DNA of 64,000 nucleotides from Oscillibacter sp. PC13 (GTDB taxonomy: Bacteria > Bacillota > Clostridia > Oscillospirales > Oscillospiraceae), in assembly GCF_900115635.1 (NCBI RefSeq), contig NZ_FOXE01000019.1, forward strand, positions 1 to 64,000, given 5' to 3'. Position 1 is the stretch's first letter. Each line of letters begins with the position of its first letter. A program made the translations under genes and the position numbers. Of the stretch, positions 16,184-25,572 are shown piece after piece. A model generated the notes under the pieces. It saw only the letters and a list, made by a program, of their open reading frames with translations. It was not told the origin of the DNA and searched no databases.

Positions 16184-17071
16184 TTACGCGATTCGGGCGA
16201 GCCACTTCAGATCATAGGGCTCAAATACAACTTTCTCATAAGCGTCCACATCCATCACGGTACCATCCCAGTCGGAATGGATTTCACCAGTCTGCTTGAT
16301 GAGAATATCATACAGAATATCATAGGTGACACCGTCCTTGGGATCAGTCTCCACAATGGTGCTGTAGGGCAGTGTTTTATGATAGGTCAGTTCCATACCC
16401 TTATAATCAAAGTGGAAACCACAACGCATCCGGCAACCATCCAAACCAGTATAAGTGGCAACCTTCTTCAAATCGTGCAGGATTTTGTCATCCTCTTCAT
16501 CATAGAGGTTCTCCGGGGTAGTGGCGGTATAGTCGAAGCGGAACTGAATAGAGGCACCGGGAATCTTGTGGAACCGCTCCATATAAGGAACCAGATCCTT
16601 CACCGGATAGTCCTTATACAGCACACAGTTTACACGAAAGGGGACTGGCAGACGGGCCAGCAGAGCGTCATTGGACTCCACCACATATTTCTGCATATGG
16701 CGAGAGACATTGATGCAGGTAATTTTATGCTTGTTCCGTTCTGTGAACGCGAGAATGTCATCCTCGGACTGATGCTCAGAAACGGGCAGGGTGGTGTTAA
16801 TGAATACCTTATGCGTGGTAGGAATTTTGTCCAGCATCATCTGGAGAGCCTCCAGATCGGCAAAGGGCTCACCGCCAGTGAATACAAAATCGCAGTAGGG
16901 AGTGATGGCGTCCATCCGCTCAATGCTCTTGCAGATCTTCTCAGCAGAGAACCCATCCAAATTTGCGTATTCGCCTTTATTGATGCAGAAAGGGCAGTGA
17001 TTTTTGCAGTCATAAGGGACAAAAATCGTAACAGTGGCGCCGCCTTCTCGCGTCTTATAGGGATGTTTCAT
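16184..17071 (-). CDS. Orphan radical SAM protein
   Basis: 295 residues. The radical SAM cluster motif is DCKNHCPFCINKG (CX3CX2C, near residue 22), followed by FVFTGGEPFADLEAL, the SAM-binding GGE element. There is no SPASM-type cysteine array at the C-terminus, but CRMRCGFHFDYKGM near residue 225 carries two more cysteines. The ATG at 17071 (MKHPYKTREGG) is preceded by AAAGG at a rather long distance, and a TATACT -10 lies at 17097-17092. No substrate peptide or partner enzyme is seen beside it, so the reaction is unknown. Confidence 0.78.
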   Translation of the reverse strand: MKHPYKTREGGATVTIFVPYDCKNHCPFCINKGEYANLDGFSAEKICKSIERMDAITPYCDFVFTGGEPFADLEALQMMLDKIPTTHKVFINTTLPVSEHQSEDDILAFTERNKHKITCINVSRHMQKYVVESNDALLARLPVPFRVNCVLYKDYPVKDLVPYMERFHKIPGASIQFRFDYTATTPENLYDEEDDKILHDLKKVATYTGLDGCRMRCGFHFDYKGMELTYHKTLPYSTIVETDPKDGVTYDILYDILIKQTGEIHSDWDGTVMDVDAYEKVVFEPYDLKWLARIA

Positions 17072-17494
17072 GATATCGATCGGCCTTTCAGAGTATATAA
17101 AAATTATGTATGCGGGATAGGAATGCCTATTAAATGACATTCTAAAAACTTCATGGACAATTAACTATTCTAAAGGATTTTAAGAGGAAGGTCAAGAGAA
17201 AAAGTGAAATTCAGACGGCAAAATCGAAAAAACTAAGCGGAAAAAGGAAAATAGGCAGCAGTTTTGGTACATTTGCCGATTTGATATACTGCATGAGGGA
17301 AAAGCGAGTGCTATGGCCATCCTTGTGTCCATCCAACGTGAACAGCTGTTTTGGAAAAACCAGATTGCTTTGCTGAGGGAAAAGAGAAAAAGAATTATGC
17401 AATCAAATGACAGGGGTGAGAAACGCTATACACCGGGTGAAAAAAATGATACAATAGCTTCCTCAAATACGATGAAAGAAAGGGGACGGATAGA
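17072..17494. other. 423-bp divergent intergenic region
   Basis: AT-rich spacer between the radical SAM gene and the FHA-FtsW gene. It holds the leftward -10 TATACT at 17097-17092, a rightward extended -10 candidate (TGATATACT ending at 17290) and a possible TACAAT at 17450-17455. A 64-codon open frame from 17313 has no ribosome site and is not called. No RNA gene or repeat was recognised. Confidence 0.5.
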
Positions 17495-19321
17495 TTGGAA
17501 ATGCTGACAGCGCCATTGCAGGCGGTGCTGGATCTTCTGCTCTCTCTGCTGGCGGCACATCCGCTGTTGGGGGAATGGTACATGGCATTTGCCCGCTTTT
17601 TGTTTCCGGTGTTGGCCTTTTTAGTATTGTTTCGGGCGATTCGATCCCTTCTGAAGATTCCACATACGCCGGAAACGTGGGGACAGCTGAGCCTTCCCAA
17701 TGGGACGCCGCTGCTTCTGACCCATTGGGAAAACATTATCGGCCGGGGAAGAATGGCAGATATCTATCTGAACTATCCCAGTATTTCCAGGCAGCACGCA
17801 GCAATTTGCCGCGGAGAGAATGAAAGCTGGACACTTTATGACTTGGGTTCAAAGGGCGGCACGGCAGTAAACGGAGAACCTGTGGCGGAGTCGGCTACCG
17901 TCAAGCTGGGGGATACGATTACTTTGGGTGGCGTACCGTTGATTTTCTTGCCGCAGACGGTGGCAGAGCGGGAGGAGCAGGAGGCAAAGCGGCGTGCCGA
18001 GCGCCCGGCGACGCTCTGGCCATCCTTCCTTTGGTTGACGCTTTTTCAGGTGATGGCCTGCCTGGAGCTGACGATCGCGGCGGGACAGGAGGCCACTGTT
18101 GCAATTCCCCTGTTTTTTTTGGGACTGACCGTTCTGATGTGGGGCTATTTTGCAGTTCTGCGGGCTACCCGCTGCGTGGGATTTGAAATGGAGACGATTG
18201 CCTTTTTCCTGTCTACGCTCTCTTTATCGGTGACGGCCTCCAGTGCACCTGGAAGCCTCTTCAAGCAATTTCTGGCAGTGGTGCTGGGCCTTGCGTTGTT
18301 TCTGGTATTGGGGCTGTTTCTCCGGGACCTTTCGCGGGTGCAAAAAAACCGCTGGCTGATGGCTGCGGGAGCCATCGGCCTTCTGGGTATTACATTGCTG
18401 TTCGGAAGTTCCAAGTATGGTGCGGTCAACTGGATTTCAATCGGAGGGATGTCCTTCCAACCCTCTGAAATTGCGAAGATTTGTTATATCTTTGCCGGCT
18501 CCGCCACACTGGAGCGGCTGTTTCGTAAACGGAACCTGACGCTGTTTATTGTTTTGACAGGCGTTTGCATTGGACTGCTTGGCCTCATGAGTGATTTTGG
18601 GACGGCGGCAATTTTCTTTGTCACCTTCTTGGTGATTGCTTATATGCGCTCGGGAGATTTCGCAACCCTGAGCCTGATCTGCGGGGGAGCTGTCTTTGGC
18701 GCGGGCATCATTGTGAAGTTCAAACCTTATATCCTAAATCGGTTTGCCTCTTGGGGACATGCTTGGGAAGCTGCGTCCACCACCGGATATCAGCAGACCC
18801 GTACGATGTCCGCTGCAGCCTCAGGAGGGCTTCTGGGCATGGGAGCCGGGAACGGTTGGCTGCACAAGGTTCCGGCAGCGGATACCGATCTGGTGTTCGG
18901 CATGCTGTGCGAGGAGTGGGGACTGCTGATTGCCGTCCTTGCGGTGATTTCCATCATTACCCTGGCGTTTTTCGCGGCCCGGGCCTGCAGGATAGGGCGG
19001 TCCAGCTTTTACTGCCTGGCGGCTTGTGCGGCGGCGTCCCTGCTGGTGTTTCAGACCTGCTTAAATGTCTTTGGATCGGTGGATTTACTGCCGTTGACCG
19101 GCGTGACCTTTCCCTTTGTCTCCAACGGTGGATCGGCGATGATGTCTGCATGGGGGTTACTGGCATTTCTGAAGGCCACGGACACCCGGGAAAATGCCAG
19201 TTTTGCCATTCAGCGCAAGCAGCAGAAAAAGCTGACGGCAGAGGCCAGGCATCGGGCCGAACCGATTGGGAACCCCTTTGATACCGGTGCGGGAAAGGAG
19301 CGGGCCGATGAAGAAGATTGA
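17495..19321 (+). CDS. FHA domain - FtsW/RodA/SpoVE (SEDS) fusion protein
   Basis: 608 residues. One N-terminal membrane helix (about 30-50) precedes a cytoplasmic FHA domain (about 75-150) with the phosphothreonine-binding landmarks IIGRGRMADIYL, SISRQHAAI and GSKGGTAVNG. The remainder is a polytopic SEDS glycan polymerase with SKYGAVNWISIGGMSFQPSE, SDFGTAAIFF and the C-terminal PFVSNGGSAMM. It would polymerise lipid II, with the FHA part probably reading a Ser/Thr kinase signal. TTG at 17495 is 10 nt after AAAGGGG; the ATG at 17501 is an alternative. The gene overlaps the downstream transpeptidase by 14 nt, forming a SEDS-PBP pair. Confidence 0.9.
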   Translation: MEMLTAPLQAVLDLLLSLLAAHPLLGEWYMAFARFLFPVLAFLVLFRAIRSLLKIPHTPETWGQLSLPNGTPLLLTHWENIIGRGRMADIYLNYPSISRQHAAICRGENESWTLYDLGSKGGTAVNGEPVAESATVKLGDTITLGGVPLIFLPQTVAEREEQEAKRRAERPATLWPSFLWLTLFQVMACLELTIAAGQEATVAIPLFFLGLTVLMWGYFAVLRATRCVGFEMETIAFFLSTLSLSVTASSAPGSLFKQFLAVVLGLALFLVLGLFLRDLSRVQKNRWLMAAGAIGLLGITLLFGSSKYGAVNWISIGGMSFQPSEIAKICYIFAGSATLERLFRKRNLTLFIVLTGVCIGLLGLMSDFGTAAIFFVTFLVIAYMRSGDFATLSLICGGAVFGAGIIVKFKPYILNRFASWGHAWEAASTTGYQQTRTMSAAASGGLLGMGAGNGWLHKVPAADTDLVFGMLCEEWGLLIAVLAVISIITLAFFAARACRIGRSSFYCLAACAAASLLVFQTCLNVFGSVDLLPLTGVTFPFVSNGGSAMMSAWGLLAFLKATDTRENASFAIQRKQQKKLTAEARHRAEPIGNPFDTGAGKERADEED

Positions 19322-20675
19322 ACGGAGGGCAGTGGTGTGCATGGTGCTTGCAATGCTGCTGGCGGCGGGGCTGAGTCTGTTTCTGATACGGTATTTCACG
19401 GACGGTGGAGGATGGGCATCCTCGGCGTTTAACCGGCACCTCTACAATACAGATGGCCAGCTGGCAAGCGGAACGGTATTGGACAGGGACGGGGACATAC
19501 TGTCCACGGTAGTAGACGGCAGGCGCACCTATTATGACAATGCGGATGTCCGCAAGGCTACGCTCCATGTGGTGGGTGACCTGCAGGGCAACATTGGCAC
19601 GGGGGCGCTCAATGCCTTTGCCGACAAGCTGACGGGATACAACCTGCTGAACGGAGCCTTTGGAGCGGAGCGGGGAAGCAATCTGTATCTCACGATCGAT
19701 GCCAGATACAATTACGAGGCATATAAAGCGCTGGGCGGCAAGGCGGGTACGGTGGCGGTGTACAATTACGAAACCGGCGAAATTCTTTGCCTGGTATCTG
19801 CACCCAGCTATGACCCACTGAACGTCCCGGCGGATATTACAACCAATGACCGCTATCGGGGAGCCTACCTGAACAGGTTTCTATCGTCGGCCTTTACCCC
19901 GGGATCTATCTATAAAACGGTCACGCTGGCGGCAGCGATTGAGGAGATGCCGGATCTGTTTGACAGGACATGGACATGCAGCGGATCCGTCCAGATCGGA
20001 GAAGAGACCATTGTCTGTTCCGGTACGCATGGAGAACAGAATATCGGTACGGCATTTGCCAACTCCTGCAATGTGGCCTTTGCCCAGATTGCGCAGGAAC
20101 TTGGTGCTTCTACGCTGAAGAGATACACGGAAAAGGCTGGACTGACAAGCAGCTATTCCATTGACGGTCTGCCAACGACCAAGGGAAGCTTTACCTTTGA
20201 CGGAATGACCGACGGCCGCTTGGGCTGGGCCGGCGTGGGGCAGGATCAGGATCTGGTAAATCCGGCATCCATGCTGGTGTATATGGGAGCCATTGCAGGC
20301 GGCGGGAAGACGGCGGAACCCTATCTGATTGAGAAAACCACCAGCGCCCTTGGAATTCCATCCTTCCCACACATCTCCCATAAGACAGGGACCCTGATCT
20401 CCGCATCCACAGCGAAAACACTGGCGGAGATGATGGCGGCAAATGTGGCGGAGACCTATGGGACCAAGCGATTTCCCAACATGGATATCTGTGCGAAATC
20501 CGGAACGGCCGAGGTTGGAGAAGGCTCCTCTCCCCATGCCTGGTTTGCCGGATTCCTGCGAAATGAGGAGGCACCCTATGCGTTCATTGTCCTCGTGGAA
20601 AATGGCGGCGGCGGTTCCTCGGTGGCTGGCACGGTGGCGGGAAAGGTGCTGGATGTGATGGTCAACGGCTATTAA
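19308..20675 (+). CDS. Class B penicillin-binding transpeptidase, partner of the SEDS protein
   Basis: 455 residues. A single N-terminal transmembrane anchor (about 8-28) leads to a compact extracytoplasmic protein. Active-site motifs are PGSIYK (serine near 200), SCN (near 252) and KSGT (near 398). The dimerisation or PBP-dimer domain is short, as in PbpA-type enzymes of actinobacteria and clostridia rather than full PBP2 or FtsI. It cross-links peptidoglycan made by the preceding SEDS polymerase. The ATG at 19308 is preceded by AAAGGAG within the upstream gene; a longer frame from 19266 lies wholly inside that gene. Confidence 0.9.
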   Translation: MKKIERRAVVCMVLAMLLAAGLSLFLIRYFTDGGGWASSAFNRHLYNTDGQLASGTVLDRDGDILSTVVDGRRTYYDNADVRKATLHVVGDLQGNIGTGALNAFADKLTGYNLLNGAFGAERGSNLYLTIDARYNYEAYKALGGKAGTVAVYNYETGEILCLVSAPSYDPLNVPADITTNDRYRGAYLNRFLSSAFTPGSIYKTVTLAAAIEEMPDLFDRTWTCSGSVQIGEETIVCSGTHGEQNIGTAFANSCNVAFAQIAQELGASTLKRYTEKAGLTSSYSIDGLPTTKGSFTFDGMTDGRLGWAGVGQDQDLVNPASMLVYMGAIAGGGKTAEPYLIEKTTSALGIPSFPHISHKTGTLISASTAKTLAEMMAANVAETYGTKRFPNMDICAKSGTAEVGEGSSPHAWFAGFLRNEEAPYAFIVLVENGGGGSSVAGTVAGKVLDVMVNGY

Positions 20676-20731
20676 TTGAAAAGGGATGACCAGACAGGCG
20701 AAGGCTTCGAATGCTTACACGCCAGATCATA

Positions 20732-20774
20732 AAGCCGCTGTGTACCTATTCGGTACACAGCGGCTTACTGTTTT
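20732..20774. terminator. Bidirectional terminator overlapping the MATE stop codon
   Basis: AAGCCGCTGTGTACC / GGTACACAGCGGCTT, 15-bp stem with loop TATTC. The leftward stop codon of the MATE gene (20746-20748) lies at the apex, so the stem forms part of its coding end. Confidence 0.85.
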
Positions 20775-22155
20775 CTGGAAGGGCTTCCTCTTCCAGACGG
20801 CGGTGCAATCGCCCCATGGCCCAGAGAAAGCACAGCAGATGTGCCAGAAAGGTCAGGATCCAGGAGACTGGATAGGACCAATATACGGTCTGGACTGTGT
20901 GAAACTCCGGTACCTGAAAAATTGTGCCAATCCAGACAAGGCGGAAGCAGCAGGCCCCCACCAGCGACACCAGCATGGGCATCACGGAGTAGCCAATCCC
21001 GCGCAGGGATCCAACCATGACATCCATCATACCACAGAGAAAATAGGGGAGACAGACAATCAAAAGCCGATTCTGCCCGGCGGCAATGACAGCCGGGCTG
21101 GCAGAATAGAGCTGGAGCAGAAGTGGACTGGAGACAGTGGCAAGGCCGCCCAGAATCAGTCCCACCAAAATGACGCAGCTCTGGGAGCGCACCAGGATGG
21201 GGCGAATGCGATTGTAGTTTCCCGCGCCGACATTCTGGCTGGTGAAGGAGATGTTTGCCTGATAGAAAGCATTCATTGCCACATAGACGAAACTTTCAAT
21301 ATTAGCGGCAGCCGCGCTGCCGGCAGCAATGGTATTGCCGAAGGAATTGACAGAAGATTGAATGACAACATTGGACAGGGCGAATAAAATACCCTGAAAT
21401 CCGGCGGGGAGACCTACCTGCAGAATCTGCTTCAAACGGGCAGACCAAATGTGCAGCTGCCGCAGATCCAGATGCACCACACCCTGATCCCGCACCATGC
21501 AGCGCAGGACCAGTAAAGCAGAAATCGTTTGAGAGATGACGGTGGCAATTGCGACACCCGCTACATCCAGCTGACAGATGATGACAAAAAGCAGGTTTAA
21601 AACCACATTCATGACTCCGGCGGCCAGTAAAATATACAGAGGACGACGGGTGTCACCGGCTGCCCGCAGCAAGGCGGCGCCAAAATTATAGAGCATGGTG
21701 GCGGGCATTCCCAGAAAATAGATGCGCAGATACAAAACAGCCAGATCCAAAACCTCCGGCGGGGACTGCATCCAAATCAAGAGCGTGCGGGATCCGAGAA
21801 TTCCCATTCCGGCTAAAAACAATCCGCTGACAAGACTTAGTAAAACGGACGTATGGACAGTCTGCCGCAGCCCCTCTTTTTCTCCTGCCCCGTAAAACCG
21901 TGCAGCCAGGATATTGGCGCCAATGGACAACCCGATAAATAGGTTGGTCAGCAAACTGATGAGGGAGGTATTGGAACCTACGGCGGCAAGGGAATTATCT
22001 CCGGCAAAGCGCCCGACCACGATGATATCCGCCGCATTGAACAGGAGCTGGAGCATTCCAGAGCACATCAGGGGAATAGAAAATTGCAGGATCTTTGGAA
22101 GAAGCGGACCGCTGCACATATCGATTTCATAACGGTTGCCCTGCTTTTGCGACAT
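20746..22155 (-). CDS. MATE family efflux transporter
   Basis: 469 residues with twelve predicted membrane segments in two similar halves. Typical MATE stretches are SIPLMCSGMLQLLFNAAD, VVGRFAGDNSLAAVGSN and, in the second half, the equivalent ASAAAANIESFVYVAMNAFY region. Such pumps exchange Na+ or H+ for cationic drugs or metabolites. GGAGGG precedes the ATG at 22155 (MSQKQGNRYEIDM). Nothing in the surroundings indicates a substrate. Confidence 0.9.
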   Translation of the reverse strand: MSQKQGNRYEIDMCSGPLLPKILQFSIPLMCSGMLQLLFNAADIIVVGRFAGDNSLAAVGSNTSLISLLTNLFIGLSIGANILAARFYGAGEKEGLRQTVHTSVLLSLVSGLFLAGMGILGSRTLLIWMQSPPEVLDLAVLYLRIYFLGMPATMLYNFGAALLRAAGDTRRPLYILLAAGVMNVVLNLLFVIICQLDVAGVAIATVISQTISALLVLRCMVRDQGVVHLDLRQLHIWSARLKQILQVGLPAGFQGILFALSNVVIQSSVNSFGNTIAAGSAAAANIESFVYVAMNAFYQANISFTSQNVGAGNYNRIRPILVRSQSCVILVGLILGGLATVSSPLLLQLYSASPAVIAAGQNRLLIVCLPYFLCGMMDVMVGSLRGIGYSVMPMLVSLVGACCFRLVWIGTIFQVPEFHTVQTVYWSYPVSWILTFLAHLLCFLWAMGRLHRRLEEEALPENSKPLCTE

Positions 22156-22266
22156 CTGGATAAACCCTCCATTGGATCTCAAATTTGTCCGTCAGAGACA
22201 GACAACTTACTTATTGTAGCATGGACCATATAGAAATACCACAAGATTCATAAAAATATCCTACAG

Positions 22267-22306
22267 AAAAAAGGCCGGTTCCGCTAGGCGGAACCGACCT
22301 TTTTTA
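22267..22306 (-). terminator. Terminator of the methionine ABC operon
   Basis: AAGGCCGGTTCCGC / GCGGAACCGACCTT with a 3-nt loop and A/T tracts on both sides, immediately after the metQ stop. Confidence 0.88.
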
Positions 22307-22319
22307 CAAAAGATTCCTT

Positions 22320-23177
22320 TTAGTCAATGGGCAGGACAGAGCCATTATAAGTAGTATTGATGAAATCCTGGATGGCATCGGAGTGCAGAGCCTCCACAAG
22401 GGCCACAACGGCAGGATTTTCTTCATTTCCTTCCTTCACGGCAATGATATTGGCAAAGGTCTGGGCAGCCTCGGAATCGGCGTCCTCAGAGGCCAGAGCA
22501 TCCTCAGCGGGGTTCAGACCCGCCTGCAAGGCATAGTTGGAGTTGATGACATTCAGATCAAACTCATCCAGCGTGTTGGGGATCATAGCGGCCTCCAACT
22601 CGGTGAACTCCAGGTTCTTGGGATTGCTGGTGATGTCGTTGGGAGTAGCCTTCAGTCCGGCAGCGGTGTCAATTTCAATCAGTCCCTGGGCGGCCAGCAG
22701 CTGCAGCGCGCGGGCCTCGTTGGTGGCATCGTTGGGCACGGCCACAGTGGCACCGTCCGGCAGGTTCTCCAAGGAAGAGGTCTTGCCGCCGTATACACCC
22801 ATGGGCTCATAGTGAATCTTGCCTACGCTTACCAGGTGGGTGCCGTTCTCTTCATTAAACTGATCCAGATAAGGGGTGTGCTGGAAATAGTTGGCATCCT
22901 CGTCACCCTCTTCCACAGCGGTGTTGGGTACGACGTAATCGCCGTATTCGGTGATGACAAGATCAATGCCCTGCTCCGCCAGAATCGGCTTCACCTGCTC
23001 CAGAATCTCAGCATGGGGTGTGGGGGAGGCAGCCACTTTCAAGGTGACGGTCTCAGCAGCATCGCCATTTTCGGAATTGCCATCCTCTGCGGGAGCAGAC
23101 GTCTTGGAATCGCCGCAGGCGGTCAGGGATAGGGCCAGCGCCAGAGACAGGGCCAGCGTCAGAAATTTCTTGTTCAT
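22320..23177 (-). CDS. metQ: Methionine ABC transporter substrate-binding lipoprotein
   Basis: 285 residues of the NlpA family. The lipoprotein signal ends LSLTAC (Cys21). Signature stretches include VAASPTPHAEILEQVKPIL, QHTPYLDQFN and VAVPNDATNEARALQLL. It binds methionine outside the membrane and hands it to MetI. It is the last gene of metN-metI-metQ under a methionine T-box. Confidence 0.93.
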   Translation of the reverse strand: MNKKFLTLALSLALALSLTACGDSKTSAPAEDGNSENGDAAETVTLKVAASPTPHAEILEQVKPILAEQGIDLVITEYGDYVVPNTAVEEGDEDANYFQHTPYLDQFNEENGTHLVSVGKIHYEPMGVYGGKTSSLENLPDGATVAVPNDATNEARALQLLAAQGLIEIDTAAGLKATPNDITSNPKNLEFTELEAAMIPNTLDEFDLNVINSNYALQAGLNPAEDALASEDADSEAAQTFANIIAVKEGNEENPAVVALVEALHSDAIQDFINTTYNGSVLPID

Positions 23178-23209
23178 GTTCTTCTTTCCTCCAAATAATA
23201 GTATTGGTT

Positions 23210-23926
23210 TTATTTCAAGCGTTTGTCGATACGATTCGACACCCGGCTGAAAACGAATTGAATGATTTGTACGAGGACGATCAGGAAAATGACGGTAATC
23301 AGCATCATGGAAGGGACCTTCCGCTGGTAGCCGTAGCGGATGGCCAAATCGCCCAGGCCACCGGCACCTACTGCACCGGCGATGGCAGTATAGGCCAGGA
23401 TGGTGATAATGGAGATGGCCCCGCCCAATATCAAGGAGGGCTTTGCCTCCGGCAGATAGACTTTCCAGACAATTTGGGGAATAGATGCCCCCATAGACTG
23501 GGCGGCTTCTACCACGCCCGCATCCACCTCGGCCAGAGAGGTCTCCACCATCCGGGCGATAAACGGAGCTGCGGATACCACCAAGGGGACAATGGCACCA
23601 CGGACGCCGATTTTTGTGCCCACGATCAGCTTGGTGAAATCCATAATGGCAATCATCAGGATAATAAAGGGGAGAGAGCGGCCGATGTTGATAATCCAGG
23701 CCAAAATCCGGTTTAAAGTCTTATGGGGCCAGATTCCGTGGTCACCGGTCAGAACCAAAAGCACTCCCATAGGCAGTCCCAGCAAATAGGCGAAGACGGT
23801 GGAGACGACCACCATGACCAATGTATCCAGCGTGTTTTCCCACAGCAGACTGCCATACTGATTCCAAAAGGCCGCGGTAAATATTTCAAGGATGGGTTCC
23901 AGAAAATCGATCAAAAATTTAGGCAT
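23210..23926 (-). CDS. metI: Methionine ABC transporter permease
   Basis: 238 residues with about five transmembrane segments and the permease coupling loop VEAAQSMGASIPQIVWKVYLP. It forms the D-methionine/L-methionine channel with MetN. The ATG at 23926 is preceded by GAGGAGG inside the end of metN, giving an 8-nt overlap; the longer frame to 24046 runs within metN and was refused. Confidence 0.92.
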   Translation of the reverse strand: MPKFLIDFLEPILEIFTAAFWNQYGSLLWENTLDTLVMVVVSTVFAYLLGLPMGVLLVLTGDHGIWPHKTLNRILAWIINIGRSLPFIILMIAIMDFTKLIVGTKIGVRGAIVPLVVSAAPFIARMVETSLAEVDAGVVEAAQSMGASIPQIVWKVYLPEAKPSLILGGAISIITILAYTAIAGAVGAGGLGDLAIRYGYQRKVPSMMLITVIFLIVLVQIIQFVFSRVSNRIDKRLK

Positions 23927-24938
23927 GATAATCCACCTCCTCAGCAGAAACATTTGGTTGTGAGCGAATGTACGCCAAGGCTTTGGCTGCTTCGTTGGGA
24001 TCGTCAGGGAGTCCCAGGAGCATGGTACCAAATGCCTTTCCGTCAATATTTCGGGTGTCGGCGCCCAAAATATTCACCTTCACGCCGCAGTCGATTGCGA
24101 GAGAGGCAATCAGGGGCTGATAGGCAGTGCCACCATTAAAAGCTACCCGTACTGCCCGCTCACCTGCTGGCATTTGTGTGACGCTGGCACCGCCTGGGTA
24201 GACCAAGCGCCTGGCTGCATCCGTTGCCGGGTTGGAGAAGATGTCCTCCACACGGCCCTGCTCAGCCACGACACCGCCATCCAGAATTGCTACCCGGGAG
24301 CAGATTTCTTCAATGACACTCATCTGGTGGGTAATGACGACCACTGTGACACCCAGCTTCTTGTTCAGATCCCTCAACAGGGAGAGGATTGAGGCGGTGG
24401 TAGTAGGATCCAAAGCGGAGGTGGCCTCGTCGCAGAGGAGCACCTTGGGGTTTGTTGCCAAAGCACGGGCAATGGCAATCCGCTGCTTCTGGCCGCCGGA
24501 GAGTTGGGACGGATAGGAATCCGCCTTTTCGGTCAGGCCAACCAGATCCAGCAGCTCCAAGGCACGTGCCTTTGCCTGGGATGGGGCGATGCCGCTGATC
24601 TCCATCGGAAAGCAGATGTTTTTTAAACAAGTCCGCTGCATCAACAGGTTAAAGCTTTGGAAGATCATGGTGACGTTCCGGCGGGCCAAGCGAAGAGCCT
24701 TTTCTGAAAGGGAGGTCATATCCTGCCCATCCACGATGACGGTGCCGCTGGTGGGCCGTTCCAGAAGATTGATGCATCGAACCAGCGTGCTCTTTCCGGC
24801 ACCGGACAGTCCGATGATACCAAAAATTTCTCCCTGATGGATCTCCAGGTTGATATCCTCCAAGGCTGTTACAGCAAACTCGCCGCTGCCGAAGGTTTTG
24901 GTCAGATGCTGAATTTGAATAATGGATGTATCCGCCAT
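23919..24938 (-). CDS. metN: Methionine ABC transporter ATP-binding protein
   Basis: 339 residues. Walker A GLSGAGKSTLVR, signature LSGGQKQRIAIARAL, Walker B LLCDEATSALD. The C-terminal ~90 residues are the NIL domain, which binds methionine and inhibits transport when the cell is replete. It is the first gene after the T-box terminator, with the start codon 46 bp downstream of the terminator U-tract. Confidence 0.94.
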   Translation of the reverse strand: MADTSIIQIQHLTKTFGSGEFAVTALEDINLEIHQGEIFGIIGLSGAGKSTLVRCINLLERPTSGTVIVDGQDMTSLSEKALRLARRNVTMIFQSFNLLMQRTCLKNICFPMEISGIAPSQAKARALELLDLVGLTEKADSYPSQLSGGQKQRIAIARALATNPKVLLCDEATSALDPTTTASILSLLRDLNKKLGVTVVVITHQMSVIEEICSRVAILDGGVVAEQGRVEDIFSNPATDAARRLVYPGGASVTQMPAGERAVRVAFNGGTAYQPLIASLAIDCGVKVNILGADTRNIDGKAFGTMLLGLPDDPNEAAKALAYIRSQPNVSAEEVDYHA

Positions 24939-24974
24939 GTCAAAACTCCTTTACGGACGATTTTAGAAAGGAAA

Positions 24975-25276
24975 TCGGACAACAAAAAAACCCGCCCCTG
25001 TGCTTTCGCATCAAGGACGAGCGTAACAAAATACGTCGTGGTACCACCTTGGTTCGCACAGCTTCTCACGAAGCCGGCCTTTGAGAGTGCCGACACACTC
25101 CTGCGCTGTGACGTGCGCATCACGTCGCGGCCTATGTCAAACCGACAGTCGGCTACGCAACTCCAAGACCATGTTCGGCAAGCCCTTCCGTACTCCTTTT
25201 CACCAACCGGAGCTCTCTGCGACATATCTGCCTGCGTACTCTTCTCTTCATCGTCTTTCCCATATTGAATTGCTTA
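24975..25276 (-). ncRNA. T-box riboswitch, methionine specifier
   Basis: In leftward sense the leader contains the AGAGAGCTCCGGTTGGTGAAA stem I block, a specifier loop GAACATGGTCTTGGAG with AUG (25172-25170), the T-box proper AAGGTGGTACCACG (25050-25037) and a terminator CTCGTCCTTG / CAGGGGCGGG followed by TTTTTTT (25020-24984). Uncharged initiator or elongator tRNA-Met would pair with the AUG and the T-box and open transcription of metNIQ. Class and specifier are read directly from sequence. Confidence 0.93.
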
Positions 25277-25282
25277 TGATGT

Positions 25283-25311
25283 AGTTTACATGTTCCGTTT
25301 GAATCTGTCAA
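25283..25311 (-). promoter_or_regulatory. Promoter of the methionine T-box operon
   Basis: TTGACA (25311-25306), 17-bp spacer, TAAACT (25288-25283), placed exactly at the 5' end of the T-box leader. Confidence 0.8.
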
Positions 25312-25572
25312 CTGTTTTTTTCACTAGAGAAGAAAAAATTTCGGAGGCTGAAGGCTATTTTACAAAAAGGAAGAGGGGCGGGAGAAAACCGACATGAAAT
25401 CCAAACGCATGCCGTTAAAGACAGTACATGTGTTTGAAAAATAGATTCTGATGCTGCTTTTTTATTTTTTCACTTGGTATCGGATTGAAACACGGAGGCA
25501 AAACTGCTATCATACCTGTCAATGGAAGAAACCACAGAGGAGCAGATATCAAAATAGAGGAGACGCAAGCTG
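25312..25572. other. Spacer between T-box promoter and DUF368 gene
   Basis: 261 bp, AT-rich, without a coding frame. The divergent DUF368 gene must have its promoter here, but no clear -35/-10 pair was recognised. Confidence 0.4.

Noticed and set aside
17313..17507. 64-codon ORF before the FHA-FtsW gene
   Set aside because: No ribosome site, highly charged random composition, and it overlaps the real start.
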